Part shown: in pieces, positions 23,391-34,941 of the stretch
Position numbering within the stretch: the stretch's first letter is position 1
Layout of the letters: the number at the start of each line of letters is the position of its first letter
Origin: Siphonodentalium dalli
Lineage: Eukaryota; Mollusca; Scaphopoda; Gadilida; Siphonodentaliidae
Direction of reading: 5' to 3'
Assembly (NCBI GenBank): GCA_032622095.1
Contig: CP136066.1
Span: forward strand, 227,174,961-227,238,960
Length of the DNA stretch: 64,000 nucleotides
Program-made: the position numbers and the translations under genes
The notes under the pieces: model-generated
The model's input: the letters and a program-made list of their open reading frames with translations, nothing else
Database searches by the model: none
Told to the model about the DNA's origin: nothing

Positions 23391-23832
23391 CTAGCTGGTT
23401 AGCCCGCCACTGGCGTGGTTGGTCAGAAACATGACATTTATAAAATTATTTTGTTTTTATTTAATTTTGTTTTTATTTTTTAACATTTAATTGAATTTAC
23501 TTCTTTTTTTTTATTGAATTTTTTTTTTTTTCAATGAGATAATTCGGCCTTTTTCGGGCGGAAAAACTGACCCGATGAAATCCCCACTTCTTTCATGGTA
23601 CCCGTCCCTAAAAGACTGACCCGATGAAAATTTCCCCTGTTCCTAGGACATCACACAACACGCATTTTTTGTTTTTCAAGAGTTAATTAGTGTAAACATA
23701 TTTTTATTTCCAAATCCAAACATAATACACATAATACACAAATGACATAAATATACAACATATAAGAGTTAATTCATGGTACCCGTCCCTAAAAGACTGA
23801 CCCGATGAAAAATTCCCCTGTTCCTAGGACAT
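23391..23832 (-). mobile_element. Helitron-like 3' end and duplicated segment
   Basis: Read on the minus strand, the sequence ends in a GC hairpin (CGCCAGTGGCG, within 23404-23415) followed by CTAG (23391-23394) and then T. That is the layout of a Helitron 3' terminus (hairpin, then CTRR, host T). Inside, 'tcatggtacccgtccctaaa' through 'ttcctaggacat' occurs twice (23595-23652 and 23773-23832). The two copies are separated by an insert carrying the inverted relative of 2480-2559. No Rep/helicase is encoded, so it would be a fragment or non-autonomous. Confidence 0.45.
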
Positions 23833-24718
23833 ACAGACATAAGAATGACATAACAATGTAGAGTTACGCCTCTTAGATCAATTCTGCCTTTTTAATCGAG
23901 ATAATTGCATTTCGCGCTTCTCATCCGTATTTCATACGCATGGGGGTAGTCGTTTAGCAATGTCGATTGCAATAAAGAGCGTTCGTCGTTAACAACTCCG
24001 AATATGGTCAATATAAAGATCGTTGATGCCTTAACCCCCGAAGTGGCGTTTGCGGTGATTTTGATGATTGGGAGTGGAGAATCGGTGCTCAGAGCTTGTC
24101 CAAAATGCGACGTCGACGATCCCCGTGGGTTTCTACACTTATATACGAAATTTGAGCTCAATCTGTCTACGCGTTTTCGATTCTATGAAGTACCCACACA
24201 CACAAACAAATTAAACAGAATCAAAAAAAGTGAAATTAATGAATTTTGTGAAATAAAATTGTCAAAAAATCGGTAAAATACTCAATTTATGGCTTTCCAA
24301 GAATGTTTTAAATATATATATATGTATTCCCTGTATTTCTCATAAACACTTAAGTATACAAGAACTATGAATCCTTAGTATTGTCTCTTTTCTAAAAAAT
24401 ACCATTTTGGGCCGTGTTTGTCCATTTTAAAAGGTTTTGGGAGGGATTGATTCAACCTATTTTTTTTAAATAGAAAGGGAAACGGTAAAACCCAGATAAA
24501 CATCGCGAAATCACCTTTCTAAGTGTAATGGGGAAACTGTTTACATCGATTTTAATAAGCGCTTAGTTCAATTTTGCGACAAATGCAACACCATTTCCGA
24601 ATTTCAGGCAGGCTTCAGGAAATATCACTCAACTGTTGACAATGGTTTTATTCTCAAGTGCAACATCGACCTGTATCTTTAAAAGGACAAAAATTTATTA
24701 AAAAAATGATAAAAAATT

Positions 24719-24845
24719 GTTAGGCCAATGCATTCTCTTATATATGCGAGTCGACCATAGGTCGCCTCGCATATATAGGCCAATGCATTCTCTTATATAT
24801 GCGAGGCGACCTATGGTCGACTCGCATATATAAGATAATGGAGAT
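24719..24845. mobile_element. Hairpin MITE inserted in the LINE
   Basis: Two tandem copies of 'ggccaatgcattctcttatatatgcgag' lie back to back with complementary arms ('tcgaccataggtcgcctcgc' and its inverse). It belongs to the same hairpin family as 7.9, 11.6-12.8 and 13.1-13.35 kb. It separates two LINE reverse-transcriptase segments. Confidence 0.65.
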
Positions 24846-24980
24846 GGCCTTTGGGTAAAATATATGCCGGCAAATATTAATGGCAGAATTCTCAATGTTA
24901 TACATAGTATATGTATGGAAATATAAATTCATGCGTTGTACAAGGACGCTACCGATCAGACTGTTTTACTTGCAATATGA

Positions 24981-26410
24981 GGTATAAGCAGGGGTGGCGC
25001 CAGGATTTCCCCGACGGAGGGGCTATGGTCCCCGACAGGGGGGCTAGACCGGTGACCGAAGGTCATCGGCGGCTGCCGAAGGCAGCCCCGGGGAGAGCGC
25101 GAGAGGGGTGTCCCCTCTCATACGGGGGGTTTGGGGGACCTCCCCCACGAAAATTTTGAAAATACATAGCCTGAGATCGATTCTGGAGTGTTCTGGTGTC
25201 AACATACACACTGTTCTAGGGGATCATAATTGTCACTTTTACTTGAGTATTTGGAGAAAAAAAAATCAGCATATACAATAGTAATGACAATATGGAATTG
25301 ATCTTAAGTTAACTCACCGTAAATCTTTCGCCACAGGTAGTTGGATCAACTTACAAAGACGGATGAACCATGAGTCCGTGAACATCATTTAGGAGCGTAT
25401 AATAGATGTAAATTTGTTCAGGTAACATACGATGTGAAAATTTGATGCAGAAAGCTATTTGAAGGAGAGAACAAAGTTGGATGAGGATTATCCCATAATC
25501 CACTGAATTGAAATTCTATCCAGTCCACAATTTATGTTGTGTTATTATTCTTTAAATCCCTCAAGTAATAATCTATCCCGGGGAAGTACTAGTAAGCATG
25601 ATATAATGCATGCAAGGCGAAACACTATCTTTTCAAAGAATAAAATTCATGATGTGACCTGAAATCATCTGATTATTAATTGTCAGTAACTGTTAACACA
25701 TGCCACGTGTGTGAGCATTGCAACACTGATTACCAATCAGATCGCTTTGCTATTGTTGCCACACAATAGCGATCTGATTGGTACTCAGTGTTGCTCCTGC
25801 ACGTGGCATGTGTCACTGACAATTAATTGAACTCGACTCAACTAACACACTGACATAAAGCCGTGCAAACATCAAAGTTCGGATATGGACTGTATATATA
25901 TGGACACCCTGTCCTTTCGTAGACAGTAGACACCGTGGGCTAGCCACCCGAACCATTTAAGAGTTTTTAAAGTTCGGATAAGTTGCTATGACTGATACTT
26001 GCGTGACATAATTATTCGTGATAATGACAATAATTTGTCGGAACATTTTTAAATTGAGTTATCCCTCTTGTGTCACCATTGAAATATCAGATTGAAACTA
26101 ATTTAACTAAATAATACATGTAATCTATACACCTTTCTACGCTAATTCCAATGGATTCACGTCACTCACGGTAGTCTCACGAGTGACTCGTGTCGAGTCT
26201 GTCGGACTAAAAATAGAACTCTGGTAATGTGATTCATTAACTCTGCACGCCCACGTCGATTTGTTAATCACCAGTGCACGTGTTTCGAGTCGCGGATTTT
26301 CCAATGTTTATCGTCTTTGCATAATTTTATCTCCCCGACGAATTTGGCAGATATCCCCGACGGGGGGGGGGGGGGCTGACCATCCCCTTGGCGCCACCCC
26401 TGGGTATAAG
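24981..26410. mobile_element. hAT-superfamily non-autonomous element with perfect TSD
   Basis: The element spans 24989-26402. Its TIRs are CAGGGGTGGCGCCA at the left and TGGCGCCACCCCTG at the right, a perfect 14-bp inverted match. The 8-bp target duplication is GGTATAAG (24981-24988 and 26403-26410). CAGRG-type ends and an 8-bp duplication are diagnostic of hAT. At 1414 bp it has no hAT transposase domain, so it needed a transposase in trans. It contains a foldback at 25677-25826 and mirror 'ccccgacggggg' motifs near both ends. It interrupts a LINE reverse-transcriptase gene. Confidence 0.92.
25677..25826. repeat. Foldback inside the hAT element, about 65-bp arms
   Basis: Arms run from 'taattgtcagt' to 'caatcagatcgct' and pair with 'agcgatctgattggt' to 'actgacaatta', with a few mismatches. 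Confidence 0.8.
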
Positions 26411-26654
26411 GCAAGGTGTTTACCAGTCGCCTTTGCTATTTTCCATGAGATTATATGAAAATAATGTGCCTATTGTATGCCGATGATACGTGAGCGTTGA
26501 ATGCATTCGGCGATTACGCATCAGCCTGGAAACTGACGATAAATATAGACAAAACTAAAGCAATGGTATTAATTAACCGCAAGGATGACAAATTGGAACT
26601 ATTGACTCTCTATGACAATTGTATTGATTACGTTGATACCATGACCTATTTGGG

Positions 26655-27140
26655 GATTGAATTTTTTTTTTCCATAACTTCAATTTATTTGTTATTCTCA
26701 TCATATTACAATACATATTGAGAAGAGATGTGTTATATTGCATGCATTACACAATGCTATATATGGATATATGAATATATTAGGAAGTAAACGGGATATT
26801 TGTGTATTCATAAGAAATGTTGGCGTAATTTGGCAGCCATGTGTATAGATTTCGTCTGGGAGATGGGGTGGATTGGGGGGGGGGGGGGTAACACGTTGTT
26901 AAGCATCAGGAGTGGTTTATCTCACGCTGGGCCTTTTTGATAAATATTGATAGTTTTTTCATAGCTTTCGTACCGCTAGAGTTAAATAGTTCATGAAGTT
27001 TCATAACGTTTGGTCGGCTGCAGTAGTACGGTTTAATAAATTTAAATCTCAGGTCTGTTAACTGCGGACATATCAGAATGGTGTGGAAGGTTCTGCCAAG
27101 CGGTAAAAAAAAATTGCATCTGCATGTGGGCAAGAAGCCA
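26655..27140 (-). pseudogene. 3' end of a second LINE, opposite strand
   Basis: Minus-strand reading gives a LINE C-terminus (TFHTILICPQLTDLRFKFI...KLHELFNSS, 27133-26906) with the family's cysteine/histidine spacing (CRC...H...C). About 230 bp of 3' UTR follows, and a T-run on the plus strand (26657-26667) is the likely poly(A) tail. It lies between two segments of the plus-strand LINE, so it probably inserted into it. A 12-G run (26876-26888) occurs in the UTR. Confidence 0.65.
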
Positions 27141-27837
27141 TATATATAGTTTCGTAAGTAACGACCTAGTTCTCACCTTATTTGATAAAACAACTGAACC
27201 AATTACTACGGACTGTAGCGAGGTTTGGGCAATGGAACAATTGTATGAGTTGGACAGTCTAGTCCTGGGATTTTATTAGCAGGTTCTGAAAATGAAAAGA
27301 AGTAACCCCACAGTCATGGTCTATGGTGAAATTGGTAGATATCCCCTGAGCATTAAATGTAAAATGCGTATGCTGAACTGCTGGAGGCGAATTATTGATG
27401 GCAAATGCCCCCAAGTAGTGCAAAAGTTGTATCATTTGTTATTGCGATTCAGCGAAAAGCAATAAGCGAGCGACTTGGATCTCGTGCATTAAGGGGTTAA
27501 TCGACTCTTCTGGACAAAACCACGTGTGGGATTCACAAAGTATTTCCGGTTTTTGGTATTAGATATATTGAGAATAGATTTAAAGATCAATTTATATAAA
27601 ATGGTGGGTCGACGTCGATAGTTCATCACGCGGTCGATTCTATCAAGCATAGACTAGGAGCCGAAATTAGCAGATGGGGAAAAGCAAGCAAGCTTGGTAA
27701 AAACTGTACGTTATGTTGGAAGACAGACGCAAACGACGAATCTCATATCATATCCATTTTCAAAAGCATAGTGGGGGCCAGGCAGAAATATATACCGCGA
27801 TGGTTCTGAGAGGAACCTGCTAGATGGAAATTATACA

Positions 27838-30412
27838 TACAATCATGTTGACGATGATGACGATGAAGATGATGATGATGATGATGATGATGATAGACGA
27901 TGATGTTGACGATGATGACGATTAGGATGACCACGCTGATGATGATATGACGATGAAGATGATGATTATGGTGACGATGATGATGATGATAGACGATGAT
28001 GAGGATGACCACGCTGATAATGATATGATGATAAAATGATGATAGTGGAGACGATGATGACGATGATGACGATGAGGATGACCACGCTGATAATGATATG
28101 ATGACGAAAATGATGATTATGGTGATGATGATGATATACGATGATGAGGATGGCCACGCTGATGATGATATGATGGTAATGATGATGAAGATGATGATTA
28201 TGGTGATGATGATGATGATGATAGACGATGATGTTGACGATGATTATGATGATGACCACGCTGATGATGATATGATGACGAATATGATGATTATGGTGAT
28301 GATGATGATAGACGATGATGTTGACGATGACGACGATTATGACGACTAGGATGACCACGCTGATGATGATATGATGAAGAAGATGATGTTGATCACGTTG
28401 ATGATGATATGATGATAAAGATGACGATTATGGTGATGATGATGATAGACGACGATGTTGACGATGACGATGAGGATGACCACGCTGATGATGATGATAT
28501 GATGGTGAAGATGATGATAATGGTGATGATGATGATAGACGATGATGACGATGCGGATGACCACGCTGATGATGATATGATGATAAAGATGATGATAATG
28601 GTGATGACGATGATATACGATGATGTTGACGATGATGACGATTATGACGATGATGATGACCATACTGATGATGATATGATGATGATGATGATGACGATCA
28701 TGATGATGATGACGATTATGATGACGATGTTGACGATGATGGCGATGCGGATGACCGAGCTGATGATGATATGATGATAAAGATGACGATAATGGTGTTG
28801 ATGATGATAGACGATGATGTTGACGATGATGACAAGGATGACCACGCTGATGATGATATGATGATGCTGATGATAGACGATGATGACGATGATGATGACC
28901 ACGCTGGTGATGATATGATGATGAAGATGATGATTATGGTGATGATGATGATGATAGACGATGATGACGATGATGAGGATGAGTATGACCACACTGATGA
29001 TGATATGATGATGAATATGATGATTATGGTGATGATGATGATAGACGATGATGACGATGATGAGGATGAGTATGACCACACTGATGATGATATGATGATG
29101 AATATGATGATTATGGTGATGATGATGATATACGATGATGTTGACGATGATGTTGACCACGCTGATATGATGATGAAGATGATGATTATGGTGACGATGA
29201 TGATAGACGACGATGTTGACGATGATGACAGTGATGTTGACCACGCTGATGACGATATGATGATACATATGATGATAATGGTGATGCTGATGATGATGAT
29301 GATAGACGATGATGAGGATGGTGAGGATGACAACGCTGATGATGATGATATGATGATGATGGTGTTGACGATGATGACGATGCAGATGACAACGCTGATG
29401 ATGATTATGGTGATGCTGATGATAGACGATGATGACGATGATGACGATGATGATGCTGGTGATGATATGAAGATGATGATTATGGTGATGGTGATGATAG
29501 ACGATGATGTTGACGATGATTATGATGATGACCACGCTGATGATGATATGATGATGAAGATGATGATTATGGTGATGATGATGATGATAGACGATGATGT
29601 TGACGATGATTATGGTGATGATGGTGATAGACGATGATGACGATGATGACGATGTGGATGACCACGCTGATGATGATATGATGATGAATATGATGATTAT
29701 GGTGATGATGATGATAGACGACGATGACGATGATGACGATGTGGATGACCACGCTGATGATGATATGATGATGAATATGATGATTATGGTGATGATGATG
29801 ATAGACGACGATGACGATGATGACGATGTGGATGACCACGCTGATGATGATATGATGATGAAGATGATGTTGACGATGATTATGATGATGATGATGTTGA
29901 CGATGATTATGATGATGACCACGCTGATGATGATTATGGTTATGATGATGATAGACGATGATGTTGACGATGATTATGATGATGACCACGCTGATGACGA
30001 TATGATGATGAAGATGATGATTATGGTGATGATGGTGATGATGATAGATGATGATGTTGACGATGCTGGCGATGCGGATGGCCACGATGATGATGATTAT
30101 GGTTATGATGATGATAGACGATGATGTTGACGATGATTATGATGATGACCACGCTGATGACGATATGATGATGAAGATGATGATTATGGTGATGATGATA
30201 GATGATGATGTTGACGATGCTGGCGATGCGGATGGCCACGATGATGATGATCTGATGATGAAGATGATGATTATGGTGATGATTATGATAAACGATGATG
30301 TTGATGATGATGATGCTGATGATAGAGGATGATGACCACGCTGATGACGATATGATGATAATATGATGGTGGTGATGGTGATACTGATGAGGGAGATAAT
30401 GATGACGACGAC

Positions 30413-30445
<33 letters not shown>

Positions 30446-30465
30446 AACGACGATGATGATACATA
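27838..30465. repeat. 2.6 kb GAT-rich satellite, local 87-bp period
   Basis: An uninterrupted array of GATGAT-type triplets is organised into higher-order units marked by 'gaccacgctgatgatgatatgatgatga' and 'gatagacgatga'. Exact 87-bp spacing is seen at 28988/29075 and at 29661/29748/29835. The array is open in most frames on both strands (Asp/Met on one, Ile/Ser/His on the other) because no stop fits the triplet. These long frames are artefacts. Confidence 0.95.
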
Positions 30466-30469
30466 TATG

Positions 30470-31177
30470 CGGGAAAATCGCGTGAGATATAATATATGTA
30501 AATAGTGTAAATATGTTTCTCAACTCTAACACGTGTTAACTCACGATTGAGTTCATTAAAGCATTCATTCATGAATAAATAGTAAAAACAATGTGCATTT
30601 AATGTGTATAATTATTTACACTTTCCTTCTAAAACACTTTCGTGTTGAAATAATAGCCTTATGTTGGATATGTCGCTGAATTCCACTCATGTTTCTGGAA
30701 ACTGACTCCAAATTTGAATATCTGAAAAATGGGGTGTGGGAAACCATATTGACAAAATATCTGAAAACATAAAACTTTACTATCATCAGCTCTTACAAAT
30801 CTTATTCTTTCATACAAACAGAGTTTACTGCTTCCTGTTTTTATGTTCATATTTGGGGATACGATCCTATTCGTTGCAACTCGATGGCGAAATGGCGAAT
30901 CATTATTTCGGGGTTGTGCTGTATAACATCCCCATACAGTTCTAAATGAACCTCCATTAGAATACAGGTACTAAACTTTTTATGATGCAAGAATAATCTA
31001 CACAAACTGGAATAAGACAACCCTTTGTGTCCACTAGAATGTGGTGACAAGATCATAGCATTTTGAAATTTCACTTACACTGCATTACTAACGTTCAAAC
31101 TTGGAGTAAGTGTCTTGAAAAATATGTGAAATCCAGTGACTGTTGATTGGCATAACCAATGTAATCCTATTTTTCCA
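30470..31177. other. Non-coding region
   Basis: AT-rich sequence with no recognisable gene. The opposing short frames at 30736-30945 and 30847-31074 have no domain features. Confidence 0.45.
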
Positions 31178-32163
31178 ACACTAAGGTCCGAATCGGCATC
31201 TCCATTTTAGACCTAGTTTAAACTACCAGTTTAAACTGGGTTTTAGTAGTAAAACCAAGTTTACTTCACCGCTGGGAGGACATATATTTGGTCGATTGCG
31301 TTACCTGTGGCTTGTGTGCCACAATTGTTCAATTGCAAGGACAGGAGATGTGGTCTGTCTGTTTATCATGGCTTCTTATCAATCATTGTCCGGTTACACG
31401 ACCGGTTGCGCTATATAATCTCCTAATCAGGCGAATAACCCGTGCGCTTTGAGAAATCACGACGAATGCACGGTTTGTTGTATAGCGGTTAAATATTATC
31501 TAATATCATGGACGAACATGACTTTTGGATCTAAAAAATAACTCTTGACGGCATGGGTGTGGGCCCGCCCCAAATACCCCGTATGAACACTACCACCCCT
31601 CCCCGGGAGTGGGTGGCCCGACAAAACTACACCACATAACACCCTAACCCGAGGCGGTGGAAATGGGGTATTCCCAAATACCCAACAGAAACACTACAGC
31701 CCTCACTATGGGAGGTACCACCCTGAGGGGGGGGGGGGTGAAAATGGGTTTCGGCCAATTTGATGGTATGTGAGGGTGGCCCGCCCCAACCCAAATAAAC
31801 CCTAAAAAAACGCCACCCTCACATCCGGGGCGGGGGGGGGGGGGTTACCACAAAAGAGTGAAGATGGGATATGGACCATGTTCGAGAACGGTAAGGATTT
31901 CGGCCAATTTGACGACAGGGGTGTGGCCCGCTCCAGATATCCCCTAGAAACACCTACACTCTTATGACTAATGTGTAGGTTTTCTACACAATCATTATTC
32001 ATTTTTGATCTTAAACATATTTGTGTAGTATATGTGTAGTTTTATGTACGTACACAAATTGTGTAACAATTTCTACACAATAAATGGTTCAATTTCTACA
32101 TATTTATACACACTGGTGTGCATAAAATCAACACATATGACTTACATATTTTGTATATATCGT

Positions 32164-32472
32164 AGACAAGAATGTAGGTTCAGTTTTCCGAACTGTGGGT
32201 AATAGTATTGATGACAGATGGAGATTTATATGTTAAAACTTTCATGACGTACGATGGTACGTAATATTTTGCTCTGTCATGTGTGAGTTCTCGTTTTAAA
32301 TGAACAAACCAGGGTCGTGGCGTGGTTGCACAATATTAGTATTACGTATTACAACAATCATATAAACATCTGTAAGAGCAGTATTCTTCATGAAAGTTTT
32401 AACAAATAAATCCTTATATATCATTAATACTATACCCACAAGTCGGAATTCTGAACTTACATTCCTTGTCTA
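32164..32472. repeat. Inverted repeat, about 85-bp arms
   Basis: 32164-32248 (from 'agacaagaatgtaggttcag') is complementary to 32385-32472, with an approximately 136-bp spacer. Probably a small foldback MITE. Confidence 0.7.
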
Positions 32473-32603
32473 TGATCGCTGTAGATTGTATTCCAAAAAA
32501 TATACTCAAACAATATGGCCGTCATGTAGCAGACTATGAAACTGAAGGCACGCAATGCGCATGCTCCACGTTCTTACACAATTGTGTGTAATAAAATATC
32601 ACC

Positions 32604-33058
32604 TAATACGCACAAGCTTGACTATCAAAAGATAACATATCGGGGTTCACGATATGATGGCTCTTTCAAAGTGCTCTTTGAAACACTTCTCCAAATATGT
32701 CCGTTATATCGTCAAAGACACTTTTTCAAATATCTCCGTTATTTCGTTTATAAAAATTATTTCATATTTCTATATTTCGTTCTATATTTCTATATTTCGC
32801 TATTTCGCTGTTTTTCCCTATTTCGATTTTTCCTTCTATTTCGCTGTATTTTCCTATTTCGCTTTTTCGTTTTATTTCATATTTCGATAATTCGATATAT
32901 TTGACATATTATGGGATATGGTATTATATGATTCCCAACATTATGATATTCAATCGAACATCACGTGCCTCCCGCGGTCGCGATTGTATGCCAATAGCCA
33001 TAATATCGTGAACCCCGATATGTTATCTTTTGGTAGTCAAGCGTGTGCGTATTGGCTG
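32604..33058. mobile_element. 455-bp TIR element, relative of the 18.9-20.4 kb units
   Basis: About 52-bp inverted ends (AATACGCACAMGCTTGACTA, then 'aaaagataacatatcgggg') lie at 32604-32655 and 33006-33058. The interior has the 'cgaaatagcgaaatag' short repeats and 'cccataatatgtcaaatat' block seen in inverted orientation in the 745-bp units at 18.9 and 19.6 kb. So those units derive from the same mobile family. Confidence 0.7.
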
Positions 33059-34941
33059 TAAAATATACACATTATGTGTAAAACGGCACTTGGTCAATGT
33101 ATTGGTATGTAAAACTACACATTGCTATGTGTATTAACCGGGTTTACACATTTGATGTGTAATCGTTTGTACACATTAGTTATAAGAGTGTACACCCTCA
33201 TCCCTAGAGGGTACCATCCCGCTGGGGTGAAATTGGGATATCGACCATTTTATACATTATTCGCAAAACACATGTCTCTGTCGGTCAATTTTACGGCATG
33301 TGTGGGTGGCCCGCCCCGAATAACTCATAGAAACACCCCCACCCCTTACCCGGGTGTCGGAATGGGGTATGAACCGTTTTCGAGAACGGCCAGGATTTCG
33401 GCCAATTTGACGGCATTGGTGGGTGGCCCGCCATCACACAACCCTCATTCGAAACACCCCAACCTCCACCCTCACCACGGGTGGTGCCATCGAGCAGGGT
33501 ATGGGGTATGGACCCTGGGATGCGGGTTGGGGGGTATGGGGAGGGGGCGTTCTCGAAAATGTTCCATAGTACCCCTGGGTGAGGGTGTTTCTTGGGGATA
33601 TTTTGGCGGGCCACCCACACATTTTTGCAAATAAGGAATAAAATGGTCCATACCCCATTTTCACCCTCATTGGGGATGGTACCCACAGGGATGAAGGTGA
33701 GTGTTTCTATGGGGTATTTGGTGCGGGCTACCCACTCTTGTCGTCAAATTGACCGAAATCCTAACCGTTCTCGAAATTGGTCCATACCACATGTTCACCC
33801 CCCTGTGTGGTTCACCGGGTTGAGAGTGAGCTGTTTATATGGGGCATTTGGGCGGGCCACCCACCTATGCCGTCAAATTGGCCGGAATCCTTACAGGTCC
33901 ATATCCCACGTGCGCCCCCTTGGTGGTACTCCCTCCCCCTCCCCGGATGTGAGGGTGGTGTGTTTCTATGGGTTGTTTGGGTGGGTCGGGTGGGTCACCC
34001 ACCCACCACCCACCCATACCATCAAATTGGCCGAAATCCTTAGTTCTCGAAAATAGTCCATACTCTACCCCCCCCCCCCTTTCAGGATGGTACTCCCCCA
34101 GGGCTGGGGATTTTTCTATTGGGTATTTGAGCGGGCCACCAACCCACGCCGTCGAATTAACCGAAAGAGACTTTTTTTGTGAATAAGGAATCAGCTCCAA
34201 AAGTCATGTTTGTGTCTTAAAGTGTCAAACTGATCAGTCCGATCCCTCCATACTCTCCATAAGCGACCTCCGAACGAGCGAGTTGCATGAAAACCTATAT
34301 AGCAAGAAATCATCCATCAAACTGGCATATATCTTGTTACAAGTTATTTCATAAGTACCGACATCGCCTCCCCGAATTCCTGTATGTACATAAACTGCAA
34401 ATGGATATTGAGTGACAAACGCCCGAGTATAAACGCCTCCCCCAATTAATAAAAAAAAACACTCCCATATACGCGAAGAAACAACATCAATACAGGGCGA
34501 AAAAAAATCGACCGAATAATAAAACCCACCAAACTAGGTTTTAGTAAAACCTGGGGTAGGGTGGTTTAACTTTGAAGTTGTTTCAAAGTATATTTAAAGG
34601 TATATTTTCGAGACGAGACGTATGGTACGTATAAATCATTCATACCTAAATTATACTGATGATTATATAGCCAATTCACCACAAACAATTAGTAATATTA
34701 CCATAACTTTATCACGTCAATAAAACCTAGTTTCAATTGAGATCGAATTCCACAAACTTAAACTGAGTTTATCACAAAACTGGGTTTAACTACACTAAAA
34801 CCCAGTTTTACTCCCATAAAACCTGGTTTTACTACAGTAAACCAAATTTAAATCCTACTTAAACCTAGTTGAAACTGGAGTTAAACCTGGTCTAGAATAA
34901 AACCTAGTCTAAACCAGAGATGCCGATTCGGACCTAAGTGT

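Larger units (their letters stand above)
24440..27815 (+). pseudogene. LINE (non-LTR retrotransposon) remnant, nested insertions
   Basis: Reverse-transcriptase pieces lie in order on the plus strand: NPDKHREITF (24489), GKLFTSIL (24531), SEFQAGFRKYHST (about 24600), GRILNVIHS and SCVV (24890-24950), a QSPLLF-like piece with YADD (26425-26490), and KLTINIDKTKAMV (26530). C-terminal pieces then follow: VWAMEQL (27220), VMVYGEIGRYPLS (27317), and a CTLC...H zinc-knuckle-like region (27705-27750). Frameshifts and stops are frequent. The ORF is split by a hairpin MITE (24719-24845), a hAT element (24989-26402) and an inverted LINE tail (about 26655-27140). The family matches the remnants at 54.6-58.5 kb. 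The encoded enzyme would have copied element RNA into DNA at the insertion site. Confidence 0.8.
31550..34190. repeat. Degenerate ~190-bp minisatellite (ggccaatttgacggcat... family)
   Basis: Units occur at 31550-31980 and 33190-34190. Each contains 'ttcggccaatttgacggcat', 'gggtggcccgccccaaatac' and 'gaaacacc...accctca', with CCCC/GGGG pockets. The array is split by 1.2 kb (31980-33180) holding 'tgtgta...tacaca' short palindromes and two inverted-repeat elements. Frames across it (33122-33634, 33291-33686, 33592-34056) are artefacts of the period. Confidence 0.7.
31178..34941. mobile_element. 3.8 kb composite element with 25-bp inverted ends
   Basis: The ends share AGGTCCGAATCGGCATCTC (left, about 31184-31202) and its inverse (right, about 34918-34936). 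The match extends outward as AACACTWAGG. Next to both ends lie degenerate 'aaacctagtttaaac'-type repeats (31204-31265 and 34515-34915), mirror images of each other. The interior is minisatellite plus two smaller TIR structures. No transposase was found and no clear target duplication was seen. It may be one large non-autonomous transposon that captured the other repeats. Confidence 0.55.

Noticed and set aside
28642-29922. 426-residue minus-strand ORF (and similar frames 27743-30572)
   Set aside because: It reads a GAT-triplet satellite, giving Ile/Ser/His low complexity. Open frames exist in most frames on both strands, with no domain.
33122-34056. ORFs of 130-170 residues rich in Gly/Pro/Thr/His
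   Set aside because: They lie across a minisatellite with overlapping frames on both strands and no conserved motif.
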